A stretch of 64,000 bases of DNA, taken from the NCBI GenBank assembly GCA_030706735.1, contig JAUZNZ010000013.1, positions 62,001 to 126,000 of the forward strand, written 5' to 3'. The translations under genes and the position numbers were made by a program. Under the pieces are notes generated by a model, which saw nothing but the letters and a program-made list of their open reading frames with translations, was not told the origin of the DNA and made no database searches. Origin of the DNA: Bacteroidota bacterium (lineage in GTDB: Bacteria; Bacteroidota; Bacteroidia; Chitinophagales; Chitinophagaceae). Within the stretch, counting starts at the first letter, position 1, and each line of letters opens with the position of its first letter. Shown in pieces: positions 9,568 through 17,255 of this stretch.

Positions 9568-9598
9568 GCCTGTAAATTAAATATTTGCAGGCTTTTTT
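9568..9598 (+). terminator. intrinsic terminator after tRNA-Phe
   Basis: GCCTGTAAAT (9568-9577) pairs with ATTTGCAGGC (9583-9592) with one wobble, and is followed by a T run. It ends the tRNA transcript 18 bases after the gene. Confidence 0.75.
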
Positions 9599-9741
9599 AT
9601 TTTCAGGCGGACATTTTAGGGGACAGCAAATTCTGCGACACCTTCCTATCATTGTTTTCAAGGCGCCAACAGCCATTCCTTACTAATTCTTGTCTTTTGG
9701 CAATTCCACCTTGCCTTCCTTTATTTAATTTTACTCAAACT

Positions 9742-9764
9742 TTATTCTTATAATCGAAGAATAA
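9742..9764 (+). promoter_or_regulatory. perfect inverted repeat upstream of barstar gene
   Basis: TTATTCTT (9742-9749) and AAGAATAA (9757-9764) form a perfect 8-bp inverted repeat 17 bases before the barstar-like ATG. It could be an operator or a leader hairpin; nothing further supports either. Confidence 0.3.
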
Positions 9765-9781
9765 GAAAATACGGGTTACTA

Positions 9782-10171
9782 ATGAAGACGTTTCTGTTGG
9801 ACGGGAACGATTTTTCCACTCTGCTGTCGTTTTACAGTGCAGTAGAAAAGGTATTTACGAAAGATCTGGGTTGGAAGATCGGACGGAATTTAGATGCATT
9901 TAATGACATCCTTCGGGGCGGGTTCGGCGTGCATGATTACGAAGAGCCTGTCCGGCTGATCTGGCTGCATAGCGGCAAAAGCCAGGAGGACCTTGGTTGG
10001 GAGGAAACGGTTAAATACCTTTCAGCTAAGCTAACAACTTGTCATCCCTCCAATACAGAATCCGTAAAAAAGGACCTGATACTGGCTAAAACTCATGCAG
10101 GCAAAACAATTTTTGAACTTATCATAGACATCATTGAGAGACATGATCACATTGAATTAAGCTTGCAGTAA
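9782..10171 (+). CDS. barstar-like ribonuclease inhibitor (orphan)
   Basis: A 129-residue small acidic protein. The N-terminal strand (MKTFLLDGNDF), the helix with FYSAVEKVF and the hallmark IGRNLDAFNDIL (residues 33-44), followed by a strand with RLIWLHS, match the barstar family, whose members bind and block barnase-type RNases. The C-terminal part ends with a long helix (IFELIIDIIERHDHIELSLQ). No RNase gene is recognisable nearby, so it may be an orphan immunity protein against toxins of neighbours or a remnant of a toxin module. It sits in an AT-richer insert just behind tRNA-Phe. Confidence 0.75.
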   Translation: MKTFLLDGNDFSTLLSFYSAVEKVFTKDLGWKIGRNLDAFNDILRGGFGVHDYEEPVRLIWLHSGKSQEDLGWEETVKYLSAKLTTCHPSNTESVKKDLILAKTHAGKTIFELIIDIIERHDHIELSLQ

Positions 10172-10221
10172 AATGGATTGCCTGCCGACGCAAATCGAAT
10201 AATTTCATTCTTTTTGGAAGG

Positions 10222-10630
10222 TTATGCTTTACCGATGTACCTATCCTTTGCTGATTCTCCTTCATAAAAAATTATTTCTGCGTTCCCAAATACAAGGATG
10301 GTACCCATTCCGGAACCTATTATTTCGTGCATTGCGATCTCGCTTTCTAAAATCTTCATGTCATGCTCAGAATTCTCGCTCATTACATAGCATGTCTTGC
10401 TAGGGATGGAATACTTCTGGAGAGTTGATAAAATGATGCTTGATGCTCTGTTCATTGTTCCTGCCGACCACATGAAAAAGATTCAACTTAAAGTCAGCAA
10501 AATGAGCAAGTTCTCTAATGAATTTATGTCGATTTTTAGGACTCGCAACGAATTGAAGGTACCTGTCTTGCTTACGTTCCTCAACGTATTTCAGTATGAC
10601 ATTTCTTTCCAAGTCTATGTTGTGCGTCAT
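10222..10630 (-). pseudogene. small conserved hypothetical gene broken by a +1 frameshift
   Basis: Two minus-strand frames overlap. The first, from the ATG at 10630, reads ERKQDRYLQFVASPKNRHKF and ADFKLNLFHVVGRNNEQ, then runs to a stop at 10400. The second carries ILSTLQKYSIPSKTCYVMSE to AKDRYIGKA and ends at 10222. Skipping one base near 10462-10470 joins them into one protein of about 135 residues of even composition. The joined protein resembles a short uncharacterised bacterial family as I recall it. The break could be real decay or a sequencing error. Function is unknown. Confidence 0.55.
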
Positions 10631-10682
10631 TACACTACTTTCCTGACGTGATCAATTGGTATTGTACATGATTTTGTGATTC

Positions 10683-10712
10683 AAAATCCTTGTGCCTGCT
10701 GTTCGCTTTCCC
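10683..10712 (+). repeat. right copy of tRNA-Phe-derived direct repeat (att-like)
   Basis: AAAATCCTTGTG at 10683-10694 is identical to tRNA-Phe 9511-9522, and GTTCG is kept at the expected spacing in the T loop. The rest has drifted. It lies 1172 bases from the tRNA copy, at the right edge of the AT-richer segment. Confidence 0.5.
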
Positions 10713-11323
10713 TATTCTCCAACAGTACCCGTCTTGACTTTTCCGGCCCGCTTGTAATTGGCTATAATCACTCCGGTCGAGGTAACGGTACTTTCTGTCA
10801 ATGTAAATGCCGCCGGAATCGCGCCATTGTCAAAAAGTTTTTTTCCTTTGCCTAAGGTCAAGGGGTAAATTTTGAGTCTGAGTTCGTCTACAAGATCATT
10901 TTTTAGCAGCAGCTGGATCAGCTTGCTGCTGCCCCAGACCTGAATATCGGTGCCCTTCGAATTTTTGAGCTTTTTGATATCCGCCACGTTCTTTAAAACT
11001 ATTGAGTTTTTCCAGCCGGTAAGGATCGGGTCCGACTTTTTCATTTTTTTTGAAAACACATATTTTGTGCCTTCATTGATGCCCGGCCAAAAGTCTCCAT
11101 GTTCAGGCCAATAGCCGGCCCAAATTTTAAATGTCTTTCTGCCCAGGAGATAATCCGCCGGTTGGCTAAGCTCTTCTTGGACTGCCTTGTCCCCCGCTTC
11201 GTCACCCAATGGTGCGGTCCAACCGCCATATTTAAAGCCGCCTGATTTATCTTCCTTAGGTCCGCCAGGCGCCTGCATGACTCCATCTAATGTGATCATG
11301 GATAAAACGACTATTCTTCTCAA
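10712..11323 (-). CDS. RibD C-terminal/dihydrofolate reductase-like protein
   Basis: A 203-residue protein of the RibD-C reductase superfamily. RIVVLSMITLDGVMQAPGG is the usual N-terminal strand and substrate loop, LLGRKTFKIWAGYWP follows, and IQVWGSSKLIQLLLKNDLVDELRLKIYPLTLGKGKKLF is the typical core with the NADPH-binding GS and the acidic helix. The start is taken as TTG at 11323, because AAAGGA lies 5 bases upstream and the product then begins as in homologues (LRRIVV). A frame to 11356 lacks such a site. These stand-alone proteins reduce unknown pterin- or flavin-like substrates. Confidence 0.8.
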   Translation of the reverse strand: MRRIVVLSMITLDGVMQAPGGPKEDKSGGFKYGGWTAPLGDEAGDKAVQEELSQPADYLLGRKTFKIWAGYWPEHGDFWPGINEGTKYVFSKKMKKSDPILTGWKNSIVLKNVADIKKLKNSKGTDIQVWGSSKLIQLLLKNDLVDELRLKIYPLTLGKGKKLFDNGAIPAAFTLTESTVTSTGVIIANYKRAGKVKTGTVGE

Positions 11324-11391
11324 AATTTCCTTTGTTTTACCATATAAATTTAGCAAATAAATACGAGGTCATTGCGGCGTGAATGCGACAA

Positions 11392-11940
11392 TCATCGTGG
11401 GAGAATGCGACAATGTGCGCTACAGATGCGGCCGAACACGAGGTTGATTAGTGGCGGATGCTCTATTGGCATGGAAAGCCGGTAGGAATAGTCTGCCTGT
11501 ACTTCCCCCTTTACGAGGAGCAGGCTTCCTTCGTGAAGGGTTCTGGTAACCGCTGCTTTTGAAAGATCTTTCCATCCCAATCGGAAGGTCCTGCTCCCTC
11601 CGAAGGAAAGCAAGGCGGCGACTGTCTCGAAGTGTTGTTCTCCCCGGTAGTTTTTTGTAAGTGTTGCGGTATCAAACTCAAGATCTAACCGGTCCTCGAT
11701 AAATTGCTTAATGTCCAGGAGTGTATTGGTCCAGGGAAGAGGCTTATGGCAATGGGCATTCAATTCGTGGCTATTCGGCCGGTCGGTTTGTTTGCCGTAG
11801 AAGATGTTTTGCTGCCCGCTTTGTTCGAACTCGTCTGACAACTCTGCAACTATTTCCCTGCATTCTTCGGGTGTGAAGAATGAATGATAAACAACTATTT
11901 CGCTATCAAGCAGCGGCCTGATCTTATTCTTCGTCCACAT
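11392..11940 (-). CDS. AlkB-like protein lacking active-site residues
   Basis: A 182-residue product that follows the AlkB/2OG-Fe(II) oxygenase pattern: FFTPEECREIVAELSDE, IFYGKQTDRPN, the conserved PLPWTNTLLDIKQFIED, LTKNYR, AALLSFGGSRTFRLGW, LHEGSLLLVKGEVQ and a C-terminal INLVFGRI. The block that carries the iron-binding HxD of AlkB between NYR and the SFG strand is missing, the distal His is Tyr (QADYSYRL), and the two 2-oxoglutarate Arg residues are Leu and Gly (PLINLVFG). It is probably catalytically dead. It overlaps the upstream Ada-like gene by 17 bases if the ATG at 11940 is used; a TTG at 11970 is also possible. Confidence 0.65.
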   Translation of the reverse strand: MWTKNKIRPLLDSEIVVYHSFFTPEECREIVAELSDEFEQSGQQNIFYGKQTDRPNSHELNAHCHKPLPWTNTLLDIKQFIEDRLDLEFDTATLTKNYRGEQHFETVAALLSFGGSRTFRLGWKDLSKAAVTRTLHEGSLLLVKGEVQADYSYRLSMPIEHPPLINLVFGRICSAHCRILPR

Positions 11941-12805
11941 TGGGTTGCGTTTTAACAGCCTCCCATCCAATAATGGCCGACTTCCTGGTTTGGCCCCAAT
12001 GATAGTCTCCGATGAGTCCCGTAGAACGAATCACCCTGTGGCAAGGGATTAAGAACGCGACAGGATTATCGCCCACCGCGGATCCAACAGCCCTGGACGC
12101 TTTGGGGTTATTTATGGCCTGCGCAATGTCGCCATAGGTCGTCAAAGAACCCATCGGCACCCTGAGTAGGGCATTCCAGACCTTTAATTGAAAGTCGGTT
12201 CCTTTCAGATGAAGCTTTATCTTATTGGGTTTACTCCAGTCCTGGTTGAATAAGGAAACCGCGTTGTCCTGCAGGGCGTCCGACGCATGATTGAATTTGG
12301 CATTAGGAAATCGCTGCTTCAGCTCATGAAGCGCCTCTTTCTTATTTTCTGCAAAGGACATGTGACAGATCCCTTTGGTGGTAGACGCCGTCATTATTGA
12401 ACCGAAGGGGCTTTCGGTATAGCTGTAATTTATGACCAGTTCCCTGCCTCCGTTTTTGTATTCGCCCGGGGTCATTCCCTCGATGTTTATGAACAGATCG
12501 TGCAGCCGGCCTGTTCCCGATAAGCCGGCGTCCAGCGCAGCATCAAAAATACTTGCCTTCGAATCGAGGATCTTTTTTGCATGTTCAATGGTGATGAACT
12601 GCAAGAACTTTTTGGGACTCACACCCGCCCATTCCGTGAAGGTCCGCTGAAAGTGAAAGGGGCTCATATGTATTTCCCTGGCGATGCTGTCCAGATCAGG
12701 CTGCTGGGCGTAGTGCGTATTGATATATTCAATGGCCAGCGCGACCTGATCGTACATATATGAATCTTTCGGAGCCATCTTATTGATTTTTATAAAATTA
12801 GACAT
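11924..12805 (-). CDS. AraC-type regulator fused to O6-methylguanine-DNA methyltransferase (Ada-like)
   Basis: A 293-residue two-domain protein. An AraC helix-turn-helix pair covers about residues 18-115 (LDSIAREIHMSPFHFQRTF, then LSGTGRLHDLFINIEGMTPGEY). The methyltransferase domain follows, with the acceptor cysteine Cys255 in IPCHRVI and the GAIA-like VGDNPVAFLIP segment before it. The Ada N-terminal zinc domain that senses methylphosphotriesters is absent. It repairs O6-alkylguanine by transferring the alkyl group to its own Cys and may activate alkylation-response genes. A start at 12898 is open but less likely. Confidence 0.85.
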   Translation of the reverse strand: MSNFIKINKMAPKDSYMYDQVALAIEYINTHYAQQPDLDSIAREIHMSPFHFQRTFTEWAGVSPKKFLQFITIEHAKKILDSKASIFDAALDAGLSGTGRLHDLFINIEGMTPGEYKNGGRELVINYSYTESPFGSIMTASTTKGICHMSFAENKKEALHELKQRFPNAKFNHASDALQDNAVSLFNQDWSKPNKIKLHLKGTDFQLKVWNALLRVPMGSLTTYGDIAQAINNPKASRAVGSAVGDNPVAFLIPCHRVIRSTGLIGDYHWGQTRKSAIIGWEAVKTQPNVDEE

Positions 12806-12840
12806 ACGTGCTGTCTTGAACAACCCGAAACTTGCTGGAA

Positions 12841-13032
12841 TTACAGGGTTAAGCCCCTGCGAATCACGACGGGCTTTTTCAAATGTTGGATCCTCCATAA
12901 TTCCTGCCCTGTGAATCGAGCCTTATTGGCCGGGGGAACCTGACAGAATATTGTTTCTTTTACTTCCATGGTTAAGTTGTTCAATTCGGCGGGGGTTAGG
13001 AGCACTTGTGCCTGGTTTACTACCTGTTGCAT
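12841..13032 (-). CDS. small conserved hypothetical protein
   Basis: A 63-residue protein: a start LLTPAELNNLTMEVKETIF, a proline-containing linker, then RFTGQELWRIQHLKKPVVIRR. The second half resembles a short motif (xDLWNIQR-like) that I recall from many small Bacteroidota proteins of unknown role. It has no signal peptide and a basic tail. It lies just upstream of the Ada-like gene on the same strand, 35 bases from its ATG. A function cannot be given. Confidence 0.5.
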   Translation of the reverse strand: MQQVVNQAQVLLTPAELNNLTMEVKETIFCQVPPANKARFTGQELWRIQHLKKPVVIRRGLTL

Positions 13033-13153
13033 GATTAGTGATTTTAAATTTTTACAAAATCTATTGATGATGTAAAAATGGCGAGTAGAAAACCCGATTC
13101 TTGCGTAGATTGCAGACCTTCGCAGCTTCGGGCAATTGTCCGGCTTACGTTTT

Positions 13154-14041
13154 ATGAAAAAATATAATTTGTCCTTGACAACCCTGGTGCTTGCAGCGGT
13201 GCTATCTTTCTCCAGTACTCATTCCGCAGCCCAAAAACTCATTCCGCTACCCAATTTCAAGCCCTCCTGGGTACAGGATTACAAGCCGTTCCGCATTGCC
13301 GGTAACCTCTACTACGTCGGGAGCTACGAACTTGGCTGCTATCTTATCACGACCCCACAAGGCCATATCCTGATCAATACCGGCCTCCCGGGATCGGATA
13401 CCATGATCCGCAGGCACGTGGAAGAGCTGGGGTTCCACATGTCGGATGTCAGGATCTTGTTGACAAACCAGGCACACTTCGACCATGTCGGCGGATTCGC
13501 GGCAATAAAAAAAATGACGGGCGCCCGGGTTATGATCGACGAAATGGATGCCCCCGTATTGGCGGATGGCGGTAATTCGGACTATATAATGGGTGGTCAT
13601 GGCATGATCTTCGAACCGGTCAAAGCAGATCGACTGCTGCACGACCGGGATACCGTAAGATTAGGGAATATGAAGATCGTCGTATTGCACCATCCGGGTC
13701 ACACCAAGGGAGCTTGCAGCTTTCTTTTCGATGTGAAGGATGAGACCCGAACCTATCGTGTTCTCATCGCCAATATCCCAACGCTGCTTGACAAGACAGA
13801 ATTCCCGGGTATGCCCACCTATCCCGGGGTTGAGAAGGACTATGCCTATACGTTTCGCTCAATGAAAACCCTGCAATTCGATCTCTGGTTTGCCGCGCAC
13901 GCGGGCCAGTTTGATCTGGATAAAAAGCATAAACCGGGAGACGGCTATCACCCGGACACTTTCTCCGACCGCGCGGGATATGATAAGGCCATTGCCGATT
14001 GCTATCAGGACTACCTGAAAAGGCGTGACAGGAAGCAATGA
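13154..14041 (+). CDS. GOB-like subclass B3 metallo-beta-lactamase (Gln variant)
   Basis: A 295-residue protein with a signal peptide (to about residue 26, THSAAQ). Zinc ligands are visible in NQAHFDHVGG (Gln106, His108, Asp110, His111), HHPGHTKGACSF (His183) and AAHAGQFD (His249). The first ligand position is Gln instead of the usual His, as in the GOB enzymes of Elizabethkingia; the segments GNSDYIMG, RVLIANIPT and KDYAYTF also match GOB as I recall it. GOB enzymes hydrolyse penicillins, cephalosporins and carbapenems in the periplasm. The ATG at 13154 starts the signal peptide. No regulator of the ampR type is adjacent. Confidence 0.85.
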   Translation: MKKYNLSLTTLVLAAVLSFSSTHSAAQKLIPLPNFKPSWVQDYKPFRIAGNLYYVGSYELGCYLITTPQGHILINTGLPGSDTMIRRHVEELGFHMSDVRILLTNQAHFDHVGGFAAIKKMTGARVMIDEMDAPVLADGGNSDYIMGGHGMIFEPVKADRLLHDRDTVRLGNMKIVVLHHPGHTKGACSFLFDVKDETRTYRVLIANIPTLLDKTEFPGMPTYPGVEKDYAYTFRSMKTLQFDLWFAAHAGQFDLDKKHKPGDGYHPDTFSDRAGYDKAIADCYQDYLKRRDRKQ

Positions 14042-14049
14042 ATTTCTCT

Positions 14050-14424
14050 TTAAGCAGGTTCCCACAATTGTATCTTATTTCCTTCTGGGTCCAGGATATG
14101 GACAAATTTTCCATATTCAACGGCTTCAATCTGGTCGAGAATGGTCACCTTTTCCTTTCTTAATTCTTCAACCAATGCTTCCAGGTTCTCTACTCTATAG
14201 TTGATCATGAAGTCCTTTGCGGAAGGATCAAAATATTTTGTATGTGCCGGAAAGGGATTCCATTGGGTAAGCCCCTTTTTAGCAGGGTCATCAAGCTGCA
14301 GCCACTCAAAGCTTGTTCCATAGGGAGTTGTGTCAAATCCAAGATGCGTCTTGTACCATTCGTTGATCGCTTTGGGGTCTTTACATTTGAAGAAGACGCC
14401 GCCTATTCCTGTGACTTTTTTCAT
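14050..14424 (-). CDS. VOC/glyoxalase-fold protein
   Basis: A 124-residue single-domain VOC protein starting VTGIGGVFFKCKDPKAINEWY and ending VHILDPEGNKIQLWEPA, with the terminal Glu as likely metal ligand. Family members are small-molecule lyases, dioxygenases or binding proteins. The stop lies 8 bases from the convergent beta-lactamase stop. The VOC protein at 27178 has a related layout. Confidence 0.75.
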   Translation of the reverse strand: MKKVTGIGGVFFKCKDPKAINEWYKTHLGFDTTPYGTSFEWLQLDDPAKKGLTQWNPFPAHTKYFDPSAKDFMINYRVENLEALVEELRKEKVTILDQIEAVEYGKFVHILDPEGNKIQLWEPA

Positions 14425-14449
14425 TCCTTTATTTTTTTGTTGTTAGAAA

Positions 14450-14986
14450 TTATCTGCTCTTCGTTCCCTTTCTTTTTAAGATCAATGAACTGATCAGCGT
14501 AACGATCAACCCGACGGGCAATATTTCGATATATGTTGACATGACAATGAAGAACGGGTTCTTATACATCCGGGCAAAGTCTGCCATTTCCTTTGCCTGC
14601 TTGTCGATTTCCAACTGGCTTGCGCCGCTTGCTCTTAGCCTGTCGAGCGTATGTGCTCCATATTTTTCTGCAAAATCCGGCATGAAAACATAATAGTCTA
14701 CAAGCCAGGCAATAACATAGATGGTCGAAGCGATCAAAACCATCAGGATGCCTATCTTAAATGCCTTGCCGAAACTGATCACTCCTGCATTGTACTTATC
14801 TCTGTAATTGCGGATGCCGACAAAGACCAGGGAAAAGGCGATGAGCATGGAGGCATACCCGATAAGCATGCTTTCGAGATAGTCCATGTTGCCTGAGCAA
14901 AAGCTCTTGCTGTTGACCATGATCAGCATCAAAATAGAAACAATGGCACCTGCTATAAGGCCGTAGATGATGATATTCTTTTTCAT
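14450..14986 (-). CDS. DUF4199 membrane protein
   Basis: A 178-residue inner-membrane protein with four hydrophobic segments: about residues 5-23, 40-60, 75-97 and 145-168. A charged loop with EIDKQAKEMADFARMYKNP lies before the last one. The layout and the pattern NAGVISFGKAFKIG near residue 66 are typical of DUF4199, a common Bacteroidota family of unknown function. It is in the same orientation as the VOC gene downstream, 25 bases away. Confidence 0.75.
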   Translation of the reverse strand: MKKNIIIYGLIAGAIVSILMLIMVNSKSFCSGNMDYLESMLIGYASMLIAFSLVFVGIRNYRDKYNAGVISFGKAFKIGILMVLIASTIYVIAWLVDYYVFMPDFAEKYGAHTLDRLRASGASQLEIDKQAKEMADFARMYKNPFFIVMSTYIEILPVGLIVTLISSLILKRKGTKSR

Positions 14987-15095
14987 TTGCTATTTCTTGG
15001 TTGGTGCAAATGTGGGTATTGCGCCGCTCATTCCGGTCAACCTTTCGGCTATTTATTTGCGGTGGCGCTCATTTTCCCGGCTCATCTTGGGAGCT

Positions 15096-15575
15096 TTACG
15101 GGATGAGATTCAATCGTTTAGCTTTTTCAACCGCCTGGGTTCGCCTTTTCACCTCCAATTTTTCAAAAAGGCTTTGAATGTGCGTTTTGACGGTGCTCAA
15201 TGAAATGAAGAGTTTGGCGGCAATCTCCTGATTGCTGTGTCCCCGCGCCATCAGGTTCAATATTTCCAGTTCCCGTTTGCCCAGCTCGAGTTGGGAGACC
15301 AGGGATCTATCCAGAACAAAGGGTTCATTCCTGTTTACATACACTTCCTTTTCGACCACCACGGTTTCGATCTTCGGTTTCGATAGTTTTAAGGCAAGCC
15401 AGATACCTAAGGCTGTGAAAATGACCGCAATAAATCCGATGTAGATCTCAAATAAATGGTCAAACAGGATAAACCGAAGTTCCAGCCATCGAAGAAGGAA
15501 CAGCAGAAAAGCCAAACCGATACTATATAAGATAGTCGCTTTATACCTTCGCCAACCCTGTTTGTAATCTGTCAT
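15096..15575 (-). CDS. membrane-anchored LuxR-type transcription regulator
   Basis: A 159-residue protein. Two transmembrane segments fill about residues 15-33 and 40-62, then a short linker (IETVVVEKEVYVNR) leads to a complete LuxR helix-turn-helix (LGKRELEILNLMARGHSNQEIAAKLFISLSTVKTHI). There is no receiver domain, so it is not an ordinary response regulator. The DNA-binding part would be held at the inner membrane on the cytoplasmic side. The adjacent DUF4199 gene on the same strand may be co-regulated; this is inference from position. Confidence 0.8.
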   Translation of the reverse strand: MTDYKQGWRRYKATILYSIGLAFLLFLLRWLELRFILFDHLFEIYIGFIAVIFTALGIWLALKLSKPKIETVVVEKEVYVNRNEPFVLDRSLVSQLELGKRELEILNLMARGHSNQEIAAKLFISLSTVKTHIQSLFEKLEVKRRTQAVEKAKRLNLIP

Positions 15576-15814
15576 AGCATAGATGCCGATCGCGGCTAAC
15601 GTCTGTACAGTCTAATATACGAACATATTGTTTTTTCCTGCCCGGATACAGGGATATTGCAAGCCAATCAAATATCCTATCTTTATATCGCTTTCCGGAA
15701 GCATCCCGTCCGCGGAAATGGGCAAAGCCCACCGGTGTGGTTTTCGAACACATCTTTATTAACTTAACTTCTTGCCTTTAATGCGGACAGGGGCATATTA
15801 AAAGAAGTAAAGTT

Positions 15815-17098
15815 ATGTCAACCGTCAAACGGCGCTTTCCTGCAAAGCCCCACCTCGATGTTCCCAAACAACAAGCACGCGACCTGCTCCGGCAATGTAA
15901 GGCCGGCCTAACGGATGCCTTTGACCGCGTCCGTCGCCATCATCCCAGGTTCAAAAGCGCAGATAACGAGGCTATTTCAAGCCGCCTGAAGTTGAGCGAT
16001 GCCCAATTGGTCCTGGCGCACGAATACGGTTTCGCCTCCTGGACAGAACTCAAGGAGCGCATTGCCGGCAATACCGTGGCCTTACTGATCGAAAAGGCCA
16101 TTCGGTCCAATGATGCGACGAGCGTTACGGAATTGCTGACCTCACACCCCAATTTATTGCACGTACCGGTCCGAAGCGGCAACTGGGGTCCGCCCATGAG
16201 CTATGCCGCCAATCTGGGCTTGCTCGACATGGTTAAGGTCATTGCGGGCCTGGGGGCCAGGGATTTTCAACACGCTTTTGTTCGAGCTTTATTGCATGGC
16301 GATATCGAGACTGCCAAATGGCTGCATGAGCACGGCGCCGTATTTACCCCCGGTATTATCATGGGGTCTTGCGAAACCCTGAATGAACGCGGCTTCGGGT
16401 TTTTGGATGATTCGGGCGCACCGCTGACTGATGAAAAGGGGAACAGGCAGGCCCCGCTGACCATGATCTTGGAAACCTACAGCCGTCACCCCGCAGGTAA
16501 ACACGCTATTTTAGAGCGATTCCGCGCCAGGGGGTATGATTGGGAAGACGGCCCGGTGATGGCGTTTCATTGCGGCGATCTGGATCGGCTAAAGATCCAT
16601 TTTCAGCGTGATCCGCAATTGATCCACCGCCGGTTCAGCTATCGCGAGATCTATCCACCGGAACTGGGTTGTGCAGACGACGGGCGGTCAGGCTTGCATG
16701 GCACGCCGATCGACGGAACCACCCTCCTGCACCTGTCCATCGATTTCGACGAGCGGGAGATCTTCGACTGGTTGCTGGAGCAAGGAGCGGATGTAAATGC
16801 CCCGGCTACCGTCGACAACGAAGGCTTTGGCGGACATTCGCCCCTATTCAATGCCATCGTAAGCTGCGCCTATTCGAACGGAAGACAGCGGGACGGGTAT
16901 ATGGCTTTCCGGCTGCTGGATCTCGGGGCCGATGTCCACGTCCGGGTAAATATGAGAAAATATCTCGATTGGTGCGAAACACCGGGATGGCATATCGCCA
17001 AAAATGTGACGCCGCTGGAGTGGGCTACCGGCTTTCCGGAAAGAACCTGGGTGAACAAGGAGGTGGTGGACCAGCTGACTATGGGCCCGACGAATTAG
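15815..17098 (+). CDS. ankyrin-repeat protein
   Basis: A 427-residue protein without a signal peptide. The N-terminal 75 residues (LDVPKQQARDLLRQCKAG, then LSDAQLVLAHEYGFASWTELKERI) form a helical region seen in many bacterial ankyrin proteins. Ankyrin-like repeats follow, e.g. PMSYAANLGLLDMVKVIAGLGA, TTLLHLSIDFDEREIFDWLLEQGADVNAP and HSPLFNAIVSCAYSN. Such proteins mediate protein binding; the partner is unknown. The region upstream (15576-15814) holds no other gene. Confidence 0.85.
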   Translation: MSTVKRRFPAKPHLDVPKQQARDLLRQCKAGLTDAFDRVRRHHPRFKSADNEAISSRLKLSDAQLVLAHEYGFASWTELKERIAGNTVALLIEKAIRSNDATSVTELLTSHPNLLHVPVRSGNWGPPMSYAANLGLLDMVKVIAGLGARDFQHAFVRALLHGDIETAKWLHEHGAVFTPGIIMGSCETLNERGFGFLDDSGAPLTDEKGNRQAPLTMILETYSRHPAGKHAILERFRARGYDWEDGPVMAFHCGDLDRLKIHFQRDPQLIHRRFSYREIYPPELGCADDGRSGLHGTPIDGTTLLHLSIDFDEREIFDWLLEQGADVNAPATVDNEGFGGHSPLFNAIVSCAYSNGRQRDGYMAFRLLDLGADVHVRVNMRKYLDWCETPGWHIAKNVTPLEWATGFPERTWVNKEVVDQLTMGPTN

Positions 17099-17255
17099 CG
17101 CCGGAGTTCAAACCGCAGCTTGTCCAAAAGTTAGGTTTTTGGGAAATCCGGCCGATGGGAAAAAAAATCACGCCATTCGTACGACCATTTCCGCCCTTCA
17201 GCTTTTCGTTCCAAAAACCGGCCCGAAGAGGGTTAACTTTATTGCAAAATCAGGT

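Noticed and set aside
15609-15617. CAGTCTAAT as an ECF-type -10 element before the ankyrin gene
   Set aside because: No TGCAACAT-like word 13 bases upstream.
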